From JAYYZW01 sp965217605 (GTDB lineage Bacteria > Pseudomonadota > Gammaproteobacteria > Ga0077536): a DNA stretch of 64,000 nt. Position 1 is the first letter of the stretch; the number at the start of each line of letters is the position of its first letter. The stretch spans positions 124,001 to 188,000 of the forward strand of contig CBDCJB010000007.1 of the NCBI GenBank assembly GCA_965217605.1, written 5' to 3'. Shown one piece after another: positions 33,736-41,225 of this stretch. A model generated the notes under the pieces. It made no database searches, had not been told where the DNA came from, and saw only the letters and a list, made by a program, of their open reading frames with translations. Made by a program: the position numbers and the translations under genes.

Positions 33736-36603
33736 ATGGGTACGCACTCACGACGCCGTGGGGCCGGCGCTGATGAGACCATAGAAAAGCGCTTTCTTAC
33801 GATCAATCACGATCGCCTGCGCCGCGTCTACGACAATCTGACACCACGGCAACGCGATTTCCTCGAGATGCTGCCGCTGTTGTTCCACATCAATCACCCG
33901 CTTCTGCCCGGCTACGTATCGAAGAGCACGCCCTTCGGAATCAATGGTTATGCGCCGGCACAAACGACCATCCGCGCCGCTAAACGGCTCTGCCGATCGT
34001 TCGATCACGATCGACGTTCGGTCCCGACATGTTCGATTCGCGGTCTCTACATGATGGGGAGCCTAGGGACCATCGCTTATTCGCGCAATAGCGATCTCGA
34101 TATGTGGCTGTGCCACGCGCCCGAAATCGACGCCGATGGGTTTGAAATGCTTGCGGAAAAGTCATCGAAGATCGAGCAATTCGCCGCGGAGCTCGGACTC
34201 GAGGTCCACTTTTTTGTATTCGACGCCGACCGATTCCGCCGCGGCGAAACGCTGTCATTGTCAGCCGAGTCGAGCGGCAGTTCGCAGCATTATTTATTGT
34301 TGGACGAATTTTATCGCTCGAGTTTGCTGGTCGCCGGTTTAAAGCCTTTATGGTGGCGTGTTCCCCAATCGCGCGATGCAGATTACGACGATTTCGTGAA
34401 AGAGGTGTTTGAGAAACGAATTATCGACCGGCGCGATTACATCGACTTTGGCAGCCTTGCGAGTATCCCGGCTGACGAGTTCTTCGGCGCTGCGGTTTGG
34501 CATCTCTATAAGAGTATTCAGTCACCGTATAAATCAGTCATGAAATTGTTGCTGATGGAAGCATACGCCGCTGAATATCCGAATATAACCCTGTTGAGCC
34601 AGCGCTATAAGAACAATATTGAATCCAAAGAGATCGATTTGAACGCCGTCGATCCTTACATCCTGATGTATACCAAAGCCGAGGAATACTTAAAAACACA
34701 AGACGACCCCGTGCGCCTGGATGTATTGCGCCGCAGTTTCTACCTCAAGACGCAAATTCAACTCAGCGAATGCGCGATAGGCACGGACGACGATTGGCGA
34801 AGCGCAGTGTTAGCGGAGATGACGCAAACGTGGGGTTGGGCTCAGTATCAGGTAATCCGGCTCGACCAGCGCGATACATGGCGAATTAACACGGCTATCG
34901 AAGAACGCCGAGACCTTATCAATACCCTTAAAGAAAGCTACGCGGCGCTTTCACAATTCGCGCGTGATCATTCCACCGACCGCAAGATTACAGAGCATGA
35001 TCTACACGTGCTCGGCCGCAAGTTATATGCCGCTTTCGAAAAGAAGCCTGCAAAAATCGAGGTGCTTACCGGTGGGATCTGCAGCAATCCCGTGGAATCG
35101 ACGCTGTCTTTGCATGAGGTGCGGCGCAACGACGGCAATCGCAGTTGGATATTGTTTGCCGGTATCGTCAAGCCTGGCGAAATTGGTAAACGAAAGCCTA
35201 TGAAACGCTGCGGCTTCGCCGCTGAGTTATTGACGTGGTGCCATATGAATCGGCTCAGCGACGCCAATACGATCTGGTACTTATTCACCAAGGGCAGCGA
35301 TCTCAATGCGGCCGAGATCAAGCGCATCAATGAGGCCCTTTATACGGAATTCCCAACCGAAAACGTCGAAGCAACGGCTGACGATCTGAGTGCTCGTCCA
35401 CGTCTAACCAAAGTGATGCTTTTGGCGAACGTCGGTACGAACCCATTCGCCGGATCGAAATTTGCCGGCGGTGTGCTTACCAGCGATCGCACTGATGCCT
35501 TCCAATTCGGGGGGCGCCGCACTAATCTGATCCGGACGATTGATCTCATATTCTCAACGACGTGGTGCGAAACGTTCTGCTTTCACTATGAAGGTGGTGA
35601 CGCATTACTCCAAGCGCTCGCAGAATGCCTGCAATGGCTGCCATTGCACGGTAACGATATCTCGCTGCCACGCATCGACGCGCGTTGCTTTACATCAGAC
35701 CATGCGACCCAGATTGAAGAACGAATCGGTACTACCTCGAATGGCGCGCTTGTATTTCTCGCCCGTAACGCGGCGCGGAATACGCCACATTTCATCATCG
35801 AAATCGAGAACCAGTTACACCGGATACACCTATCCAAGGGTAATCCACAGGTCGAAACCTTCAGCGGTCAGAGCAGCCTGATCAACGCGCTAGCTAAAAC
35901 TTCTGACGACCGCTTCAACAAGCTCAAGTTTGACTCGAGCTGCCGCCTCGCAGGAATTCTGCCCGATATCTATGCGCAGAATCGCGAAGGCCATGTTCAG
36001 ATTTTCGCGCAATCTAGCGGCGGCAGAGCCGATGTATACGTGCTCGACGAACGCGGCCTACTGCTCGTCCAGCGTCAGGATTGCTACACGGTCGAGGCGT
36101 TGTTGCAGCATTATCGGCGATTTCTCGAATCCGCCCTGCCCCGATGTTTCGGATCGCATGAAGACAGTGAACAAATAGCGGAGGTCGAAATCGATACATC
36201 GGAAGTAATCGCCGGTCACCGCGGGATCCGATTCAAGCCTTATGTCGATGACTTGGAATCCACATCAGCTTATCTCTCGGTGCAGGTGTTGGCAGACGCC
36301 GATTCGAGTGGCCATCAACAGTTCACCATTTATTGCAATCATAAGGAATTCTCAACGTTGGAATACGGCGGATCTTTGTTTGTCGCCGTCGCCGAACATG
36401 TCCGCTCCTGTCGCCGCGAAGCGGAAGCCTATCCAATCTACATAACGGATCTCGATTTCTCGACCTTATTCAGAAATCAGATCGGTATCGAATCGCTGCG
36501 TCCATTCGATTTATTGAGCTATAAGAAACGTATCGAAAATCAGTTGACGCGCGCGCTTAAAACGCAGTCGACCACGGATGCTCCCGTAGCGCTTGCCTCT
36601 TGA
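33736..36603 (+). CDS. cyaA: Class I adenylate cyclase
   Basis: About 955 residues from ATG 33736. It makes cAMP for CRP signalling. The nucleotidyltransferase motif GSxG...SDLD is at 108-122 (GSLGTIAYSRNSDLD). The N-terminal QRDFLEMLPLLFHINHPLLP and the long class I C-terminal half are intact. The 5' end is uncertain: the frame is open much further back, ATG 33736 has no good ribosome site, and a GTG at 33666 in another frame has a GGAG 8 bases upstream and reads as a plausible N-terminus until a TGA at 33771. Confidence 0.92.
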   Translation: MGTHSRRRGAGADETIEKRFLTINHDRLRRVYDNLTPRQRDFLEMLPLLFHINHPLLPGYVSKSTPFGINGYAPAQTTIRAAKRLCRSFDHDRRSVPTCSIRGLYMMGSLGTIAYSRNSDLDMWLCHAPEIDADGFEMLAEKSSKIEQFAAELGLEVHFFVFDADRFRRGETLSLSAESSGSSQHYLLLDEFYRSSLLVAGLKPLWWRVPQSRDADYDDFVKEVFEKRIIDRRDYIDFGSLASIPADEFFGAAVWHLYKSIQSPYKSVMKLLLMEAYAAEYPNITLLSQRYKNNIESKEIDLNAVDPYILMYTKAEEYLKTQDDPVRLDVLRRSFYLKTQIQLSECAIGTDDDWRSAVLAEMTQTWGWAQYQVIRLDQRDTWRINTAIEERRDLINTLKESYAALSQFARDHSTDRKITEHDLHVLGRKLYAAFEKKPAKIEVLTGGICSNPVESTLSLHEVRRNDGNRSWILFAGIVKPGEIGKRKPMKRCGFAAELLTWCHMNRLSDANTIWYLFTKGSDLNAAEIKRINEALYTEFPTENVEATADDLSARPRLTKVMLLANVGTNPFAGSKFAGGVLTSDRTDAFQFGGRRTNLIRTIDLIFSTTWCETFCFHYEGGDALLQALAECLQWLPLHGNDISLPRIDARCFTSDHATQIEERIGTTSNGALVFLARNAARNTPHFIIEIENQLHRIHLSKGNPQVETFSGQSSLINALAKTSDDRFNKLKFDSSCRLAGILPDIYAQNREGHVQIFAQSSGGRADVYVLDERGLLLVQRQDCYTVEALLQHYRRFLESALPRCFGSHEDSEQIAEVEIDTSEVIAGHRGIRFKPYVDDLESTSAYLSVQVLADADSSGHQQFTIYCNHKEFSTLEYGGSLFVAVAEHVRSCRREAEAYPIYITDLDFSTLFRNQIGIESLRPFDLLSYKKRIENQLTRALKTQSTTDAPVALAS

Positions 36604-36661
36604 TCTCTGCGCGGGAAAGGATGAAGTAGAATAGCATCCGAATTTTTTAACTCGGATCGCC

Positions 36662-37528
36662 GTGAGCAAGGTGGAAAAATTTTTCGAGCGGGCGGAGCGC
36701 TTGATCGAGCGCGTGGAACGCTTGCTCCCATTGCACAACGACAACGGCATCGAAGATGCGATTGCATGGCGTTGGCGCAAGAATGGCGGGGCCGGGCGCC
36801 TGCGTGTGATCACGCGGTTCAACCCCGTGACGCTCACCGATCTCTTGCACATCGAACGCCAGAAAGACGCTTTAGTACGCAATACGCGCCAGTTCCTCGC
36901 CGGCGTGCCGGCCAACAACGCGCTGCTATGGGGGCCACGCGGCACGGGGAAATCATCGCTGGTAAAAGCCTTGCTAAATGATTATGCGAGTAAGGGGCTG
37001 CGACTGGTCGAAGTCGATCGCCTCGATCTGACGGATTTGCCGGACATTGTGGACCGGCTGCACGACACCGAATCACGGTATGTGATCTATTGCGACGATC
37101 TGACCTTTGACGAAACAGACGCGACTTATCGCGCCCTCAAAACAGTACTCGACGGCTCAGTCCTCGATACACCGGAGAACATCGTGATATACGCTACATC
37201 GAACCGCCGACATCTCATGCCGGAATATCAAGCCGATAATCTCGGCGTCAGGCGCATCGACGGCGAACTCCATCACGCGGAAGCGGTGGAAGAAAAGATT
37301 TCGTTATCGGAGCGATTCGGCTTATGGGTATCGTTTCATCCGCTCAATCAGGAGAAGTATCTGGATATCGCCATGCATTGGTTAGGATCGTTCGACGCCG
37401 ATCTATCCGAGCCCGGACCGATCCGTGAAGCCGCATTGCAATGGGCGCTGTCGCACGGTTCGCGCAGCGGCCGTTCGGCTTACCAGTTTGCGCGCGATTG
37501 GGCGGGCCGCACGGCGCTGGAGCAATAG
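36662..37528 (+). CDS. DUF815-family AAA+ ATPase
   Basis: A 288-residue ATPase starting at GTG 36662. Walker A GPRGTGKS is at 91-98 and Walker B-like YVIYCDDLTF at 140-149; the Arg/sensor region is IVIYATSNRRHLMPEY. DUF815 proteins are widespread single-domain AAA+ proteins of unknown cellular role. It lies 58 bp after cyaA and 2 bp before the phosphoribosyltransferase gene, probably one operon. Confidence 0.87.
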   Translation: MSKVEKFFERAERLIERVERLLPLHNDNGIEDAIAWRWRKNGGAGRLRVITRFNPVTLTDLLHIERQKDALVRNTRQFLAGVPANNALLWGPRGTGKSSLVKALLNDYASKGLRLVEVDRLDLTDLPDIVDRLHDTESRYVIYCDDLTFDETDATYRALKTVLDGSVLDTPENIVIYATSNRRHLMPEYQADNLGVRRIDGELHHAEAVEEKISLSERFGLWVSFHPLNQEKYLDIAMHWLGSFDADLSEPGPIREAALQWALSHGSRSGRSAYQFARDWAGRTALEQ

Positions 37529-37530
37529 CG

Positions 37531-38094
37531 ATGAATGAGCCGAACGCGCCGCCGGAGCTCACCGATGTACGCAAACAGGCGCAATGCCTCGCCAGCATCG
37601 AAGAAATTGAAGCCGCCTTCGACCGCATGAGCGTGGCGATCACGGAAAAGCTCAGTCAAACTAATCCGTTACTGCTTGCGATCATGACCGGTGGCATCGT
37701 TCCGCTGGCGATGCTCCTGCCGCGCCTCGGATTTCCGCTGCAGGTCGACTACACCCATCTCACGCGTTACGGCATGCGCACGACGGGAGGCGAATTGCGA
37801 TGGGTCAAAAAACCACCGGACAGTGTGCGCGGGCGTACGGTGCTCCTGGTCGACGATCTACTTGATCACGGTATTACGCTGGCGGCAGTCACTGAAGAAT
37901 GTCACCGACGCGGCGCTGCAGAAGTCATGACCGCGGTACTCGTTACGAAGACCATCGAACATCGCGCCGGGCTATCCCACACGGATTTCTCCGGCATGTC
38001 GCTTCCAGATGAATACCTCTTCGGTTACGGCATGGATTACAAGACGTATTTGCGCAACGCGCCGGGGATATTCGCAGTCGTATCCGAAACATGA
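37531..38094 (+). CDS. hpt: Hypoxanthine(-guanine) phosphoribosyltransferase
   Basis: A 187-residue purine phosphoribosyltransferase. The PRPP loop VLLVDDLLDHGIT is at 104-116, and the earlier pyrophosphate loop is in MTGGIVPLAM. It transfers hypoxanthine to PRPP, giving IMP. Its stop overlaps the methylthioinosine phosphorylase start (ATGA), so the enzyme that releases hypoxanthine and the one that salvages it are translationally coupled. Confidence 0.88.
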   Translation: MNEPNAPPELTDVRKQAQCLASIEEIEAAFDRMSVAITEKLSQTNPLLLAIMTGGIVPLAMLLPRLGFPLQVDYTHLTRYGMRTTGGELRWVKKPPDSVRGRTVLLVDDLLDHGITLAAVTEECHRRGAAEVMTAVLVTKTIEHRAGLSHTDFSGMSLPDEYLFGYGMDYKTYLRNAPGIFAVVSET

Positions 38095-38846
38095 AGCTCG
38101 CGATCATCGGCGGTAGCGGACTCGAAGACTTCCAAGGATTCGAACGCTCGAAAAAGCAACGCATGATGACGGCGTGGGGCGAACCTTCCGACGTGATTCA
38201 AACTGGGCTCCTGAACGGTGTCGACGTCCTGTTTCTGCCCCGGCATGGACCGGCGCACCATCTACCGCCGCATGGCATCAATTACCGCGCGAACGTCAGC
38301 GCACTGGCCGAACTCGGCGCTGAAGCCATCATCGGTACCGCTGCCGTGGGCGGTATCGCAGCGAAGGCAACAACCGGCATGATCGTGGTCCCGCATCAGC
38401 TCATCGATTACACCTATGGCCGCGAACATACCTATTTCGATGGATCGCAGCCGTCGCCGCAACATGTCGACTTTACCGATCCGTACGCCCCGGCGCTCCG
38501 CGAAATGCTGATCAGATCGGCTGGGGCATCCGATATTGCGGTACTCAGCGACGGCGTCTACGGCGCCACTCAGGGCCCGCGCCTGGAGACCGCCGCCGAA
38601 ATCGATCGGATGGAACGCGATGGGTGCTCCATCGTCGGCATGACCGGGATGCCTGAAGCGGCGCTCGCACGCGAATGCGGGATCGATTACGCCAATTTAT
38701 CCCTGGTCGTGAATCGTGCGGCTGGCCGCGAGCCCGGTCCAATCACGATGGATGACATCGAGCGAGAATTGTCGCAGGGGATGACAAAGATCAAGGCGAT
38801 CATCAACGGCGTGACAGCGACGCTCGACAAAGAGGACGGGCGCTAG
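38091..38846 (+). CDS. S-methyl-5'-thioinosine phosphorylase (MTAP/PNP family)
   Basis: A 251-residue trimeric phosphorylase. GGSG at 7-10, RHG at 51-53 and NYRAN at 64-68 form the phosphate and ribose sites; QGPRLETAAE is at 161-170 and GMTGMPEA at 183-190. At the purine-binding position it has Asn208 (VVNRAAG) rather than the Asp used by MTA phosphorylases, which favours a 6-oxopurine such as methylthioinosine, as in the Pseudomonas enzyme. The products would be hypoxanthine and methylthioribose-1-phosphate. Confidence 0.85.
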   Translation: MKLAIIGGSGLEDFQGFERSKKQRMMTAWGEPSDVIQTGLLNGVDVLFLPRHGPAHHLPPHGINYRANVSALAELGAEAIIGTAAVGGIAAKATTGMIVVPHQLIDYTYGREHTYFDGSQPSPQHVDFTDPYAPALREMLIRSAGASDIAVLSDGVYGATQGPRLETAAEIDRMERDGCSIVGMTGMPEAALARECGIDYANLSLVVNRAAGREPGPITMDDIERELSQGMTKIKAIINGVTATLDKEDGR

Positions 38847-39445
38847 GCTGCCGGTATTCGATTCATATCCAAATATTCCGGCGTGATCTTGAGACCGACG
38901 GCCTGAGCCAGCCGATTCGCGCTGGCGTAGAACGCCGCCGTCGAAGCGATATACCAGATCCCCTCGTCGTCAAATCCGGCGTCGCGCACCGTCTGCCGAT
39001 CGGCCGCGTCGATACTTTCCGCATCCCGGCTCACCTTAATCGCGAAATCGAGCATCGCGCGATGCCGCTCGGACAGGTCGGCCAGTTTGTAGTTGCGCGA
39101 TAGATATTCAGTCCACAGCGGATCACCGCTTTCCCCTCTGAGTCTCGCGCCGTGATGCGCACAACAATACGAGCAGCCGTTCTCCACCGAACACACCAGC
39201 GCGATCATTTCGTGCTCGAGCGCAGTCAGCCCCGAATCGGCGCGCATGACCTCCATGTACGGCACCATTAACGCCTTGAATCGCTGGTTATCAGTCGCAA
39301 ACAGTTTCACGAAATTCGGCTTGAAACCGTATTCCTGCTCGATGCCTTCGACCAGCACACGCATTTCGTCATCGAGATTCCCGCGATCACGGATGTCTAG
39401 ATCGCAAATCGGGTCCAGGTGCTCTACCGACATCGCTTTTGCCAT
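38843..39445 (-). CDS. Peroxidase-related AhpD/CMD-fold protein
   Basis: A 200-residue protein of the carboxymuconolactone decarboxylase superfamily. The redox motif is Cys91-x-x-Cys94 followed by His97/His98 (NGCSYCCAHHG), typical of AhpD-like peroxidase-related enzymes. EHEMIALVCSVE precedes it. It probably reduces peroxides or accepts electrons from a thiol system. It converges on the phosphorylase gene with a 4-bp overlap. Confidence 0.87.
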   Translation of the reverse strand: MAKAMSVEHLDPICDLDIRDRGNLDDEMRVLVEGIEQEYGFKPNFVKLFATDNQRFKALMVPYMEVMRADSGLTALEHEMIALVCSVENGCSYCCAHHGARLRGESGDPLWTEYLSRNYKLADLSERHRAMLDFAIKVSRDAESIDAADRQTVRDAGFDDEGIWYIASTAAFYASANRLAQAVGLKITPEYLDMNRIPAA

Positions 39446-39818
39446 CTTTGCCTCCTCGTTCCAAAAAGAGAATCTGTCTTCGTCAGGAAATTATAGATCA
39501 TGCGGCGACGACGGTTTCGACCAAATCGCATCGCCGTTGCTAAGATTTCGAAACTGATATTCGTAGGTAGCGTGTACTACAGTAGAAAGCCAGGGTTGGC
39601 GCAGATTACGTTCATAATTGGGTTATTTTGATATATACCACGGAGTATTTCTTCAGTATTGACGCGCGCGTTTTACGCCATCGTCGGGTGCATCGTATTT
39701 GTACGTCCGGCTGTCGTAGTTGTAGCTATTTCGTATCACCGAAAGGTCTTTCCGCGCTCTGAGGTGGAGAGGGCGCTGTCGCGGGTCTGCTTCCGCGCTT
39801 GATTAGGCTGTTACCTAA
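39446..39818. other. AT-richer intergenic stretch at the island edge
   Basis: No convincing gene is present. A start-less reverse frame (39653-39802) reads YNYDSRTYKYDAPDDG before its stop, which looks protein-like but is too short to assign. Base composition is visibly more AT-rich than on either side. No tRNA or attachment-site-like direct repeat was spotted. Confidence 0.4.
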
Positions 39819-39914
39819 CTATTCGGGAGGATTATGCGACGATGTAGCTTCACGAGCCACGAGGACGAGGCAAGCGATAAACACTACCAACGGAACGATT
39901 ACTGTCCATTCCAT
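39819..39914 (-). CDS. Small single-helix membrane protein, 31 residues
   Basis: ATG at 39914-39912 is preceded by GAGGA with a 7-base spacer. The product is MEWTVIVPLVVFIACLVLVA followed by a short polar tail REATSSHNPPE: one transmembrane helix (about 4-20) and a hydrophilic C-terminus. It lies 51 bp downstream of the antitoxin-like gene on the same strand and could be the third gene of that operon. The plus-strand alternative of 61 codons (39834-40019) is less convincing. No family is assigned. Confidence 0.5.
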   Translation of the reverse strand: MEWTVIVPLVVFIACLVLVAREATSSHNPPE

Positions 39915-39965
39915 TTAAGCGTCCTCAAGCCCCTTTATCTGTCATCTTTGAATTCCCGGATTGGA

Positions 39966-40274
39966 TTAGCCAAGTACTTCGAGGCCCTTTTCATCGACGA
40001 TGTTAAGCAACTTCAATGACGGTCCGTTCGGTTTCTTTTGACCTTGTTCCCATTTCTGCACGGTCGACGTGCTGGTGTTCAGATATGCCGCGAACACGGC
40101 CTGGCTAGCCTTGAAACGCCGGCGCAGCTTCTTGATCTGATTCGCCGTATAGTGCTTCAGGGGCGGTAGGCACAGTGCATCAAACTCACGCATGGTGGTC
40201 GCGCCCATCGCACCTGCCTTACGCAAGCCTTTTGCAGTTTCGTGGACTGTTTCCAGGATGGGCTTAGTCGTCAC
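39966..40274 (-). CDS. XRE-family antitoxin (NadS/HigA-like)
   Basis: A 102-residue HTH protein. The helix-turn-helix is in KKLRRRFKASQAVFAAYLNT and STSTVQKWEQGQKKPNGPSL. This is the HigA/NadS-type antitoxin that neutralises the upstream-encoded toxin and represses the operon. It overlaps the toxin gene by 11 bp. A palindrome in front of the operon is the likely operator. Confidence 0.85.
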   Translation of the reverse strand: MTTKPILETVHETAKGLRKAGAMGATTMREFDALCLPPLKHYTANQIKKLRRRFKASQAVFAAYLNTSTSTVQKWEQGQKKPNGPSLKLLNIVDEKGLEVLG

Positions 40275-40641
40275 CAGTCTCTACCTCAATCAGCTCTTTT
40301 GCCTTGAGTGCTTTGTCGAGCACTCGGTTGGTGTAACCAAGCAGTTCATCGGCCAACAATCGTAACGCTTCCAGCTCGGTCTTATTGATGTTGGCGCGTG
40401 CGTTTTTAGCAAAGCCGTATACGAAGAACATATGATGTTCTTGCTTGAACGCGATCAGGGTTCGCATGCCTCCGCTTTTACATCGGCCAGGTAGCGACAC
40501 CCGCTTTTTGAACACATGCCCTCCGAGGTCGGCAGCAATCAACCCGCGTTGTATCTCGTCAATCGCCGCGCGCAGACTCGTATCATTGAGGCCTTCCTTG
40601 CTGGCCCACCGATGGAAGCTCTTCGTCTTGAAGACTCGCAT
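40264..40641 (-). CDS. RelE/HigB-like toxin of a type II toxin-antitoxin pair
   Basis: A 125-residue protein of the RelE superfamily group found with NadS-type antitoxins. The core is KKRVSLPGRCKSGGMRTLIA and HHMFFVYGFAKNARANINKT. Toxin-first order is the HigBA arrangement. Members usually cleave mRNA at the ribosome. No toxin residue is visibly lost. Confidence 0.84.
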   Translation of the reverse strand: MRVFKTKSFHRWASKEGLNDTSLRAAIDEIQRGLIAADLGGHVFKKRVSLPGRCKSGGMRTLIAFKQEHHMFFVYGFAKNARANINKTELEALRLLADELLGYTNRVLDKALKAKELIEVETGDD

Positions 40642-40655
40642 GGTGCGATGTCAAG

Positions 40656-40674
40656 TATAGCACTTAGTGCTATA
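40656..40674. promoter_or_regulatory. Perfect palindrome, probable antitoxin operator
   Basis: TATAGCACTTAGTGCTATA is a perfect 19-bp palindrome with a one-base centre, 14 bp upstream of the toxin start. Such sites in HigBA/NadS-type systems bind the antitoxin dimer. It is the only palindrome of this kind in the region. Confidence 0.7.
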
Positions 40675-40792
40675 GAATTCAGATCGTATTATTAGGCGAT
40701 AAAGGATGCGCGGCTGACCACATAAAGCGGGAATGGCAGCGTAGTACGAGTCGCAATCGCAGACGAATCGATTTGTGCCATACGTTACATTG

Positions 40793-40834
40793 AACGTAGG
40801 CGTAGGTGTTGATCTCCCCAGTCAGCGGATTGGA
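40793..40834 (-). pseudogene. Relic of an Rhs core tip
   Basis: The reverse strand reads NPLTGEINTYAYV, the conserved end of an Rhs core (compare DPIGLDGGINTYAYAFNNP in the Rhs gene nearby). One shifted base immediately before it recovers DPI. The flanking translation is not Rhs-like. It is best explained as a displaced core fragment from an earlier tip exchange. Confidence 0.55.
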
Positions 40835-40854
40835 TCAATTGGGACGTAGTCATT

Positions 40855-41175
40855 TCAAGATCTGGCCTTGGTCTCCAAATGCGAATGCCTTTTATTTTTT
40901 AGCCCAATTTTGATCGTTAGGAATAAGCTGAGCACGATAATCACCAAAGGCAAAAAATCCAATGCCCAGTGATTTCGTTCGAATCCGCCAAGTTTCACGA
41001 TAAACAGTGACAACAAAACTAAACTTAGTAGTGTTGCACAAGGCCATAGATAAGAATGTTTCTCTGAATTAATCCTTTCTTTCACATGACGTACATATTG
41101 AATACCAACTAATACTCCCATAACCGCGAAAAATACGTAGGAGATGATGATTGGCATTACTGATAGCTGGTTCAT
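40855..41175 (-). CDS. Small three-helix membrane protein next to the Rhs tip
   Basis: About 106 residues from ATG 41175 (41199 possible). Three hydrophobic helices are visible: MPIIISYVFFAVMGVLVGIQ, LWPCATLLSLVLLSLFIVKL, and FLPLVIIVLSLFLTIKIGL. It starts 50 bp after the Rhs stop on the same strand and lies between the Rhs C-terminus and the core-tip relic, the usual place for an immunity gene. No homology is recognised; the immunity role is inferred from position. Confidence 0.6.
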   Translation of the reverse strand: MNQLSVMPIIISYVFFAVMGVLVGIQYVRHVKERINSEKHSYLWPCATLLSLVLLSLFIVKLGGFERNHWALDFLPLVIIVLSLFLTIKIGLKNKRHSHLETKARS

Positions 41176-41225
41176 TGCTGTCGCCCGACGCATTCGCAAT
41201 TTGATCCGTTGGTTTAAATTGCAGA

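Noticed and set aside
39834..40019. 61-codon plus-strand open frame
   Set aside because: It overlaps the antitoxin gene, has short spacing from its GGAGG and no family resemblance; the reverse-strand 31-residue frame is better supported.
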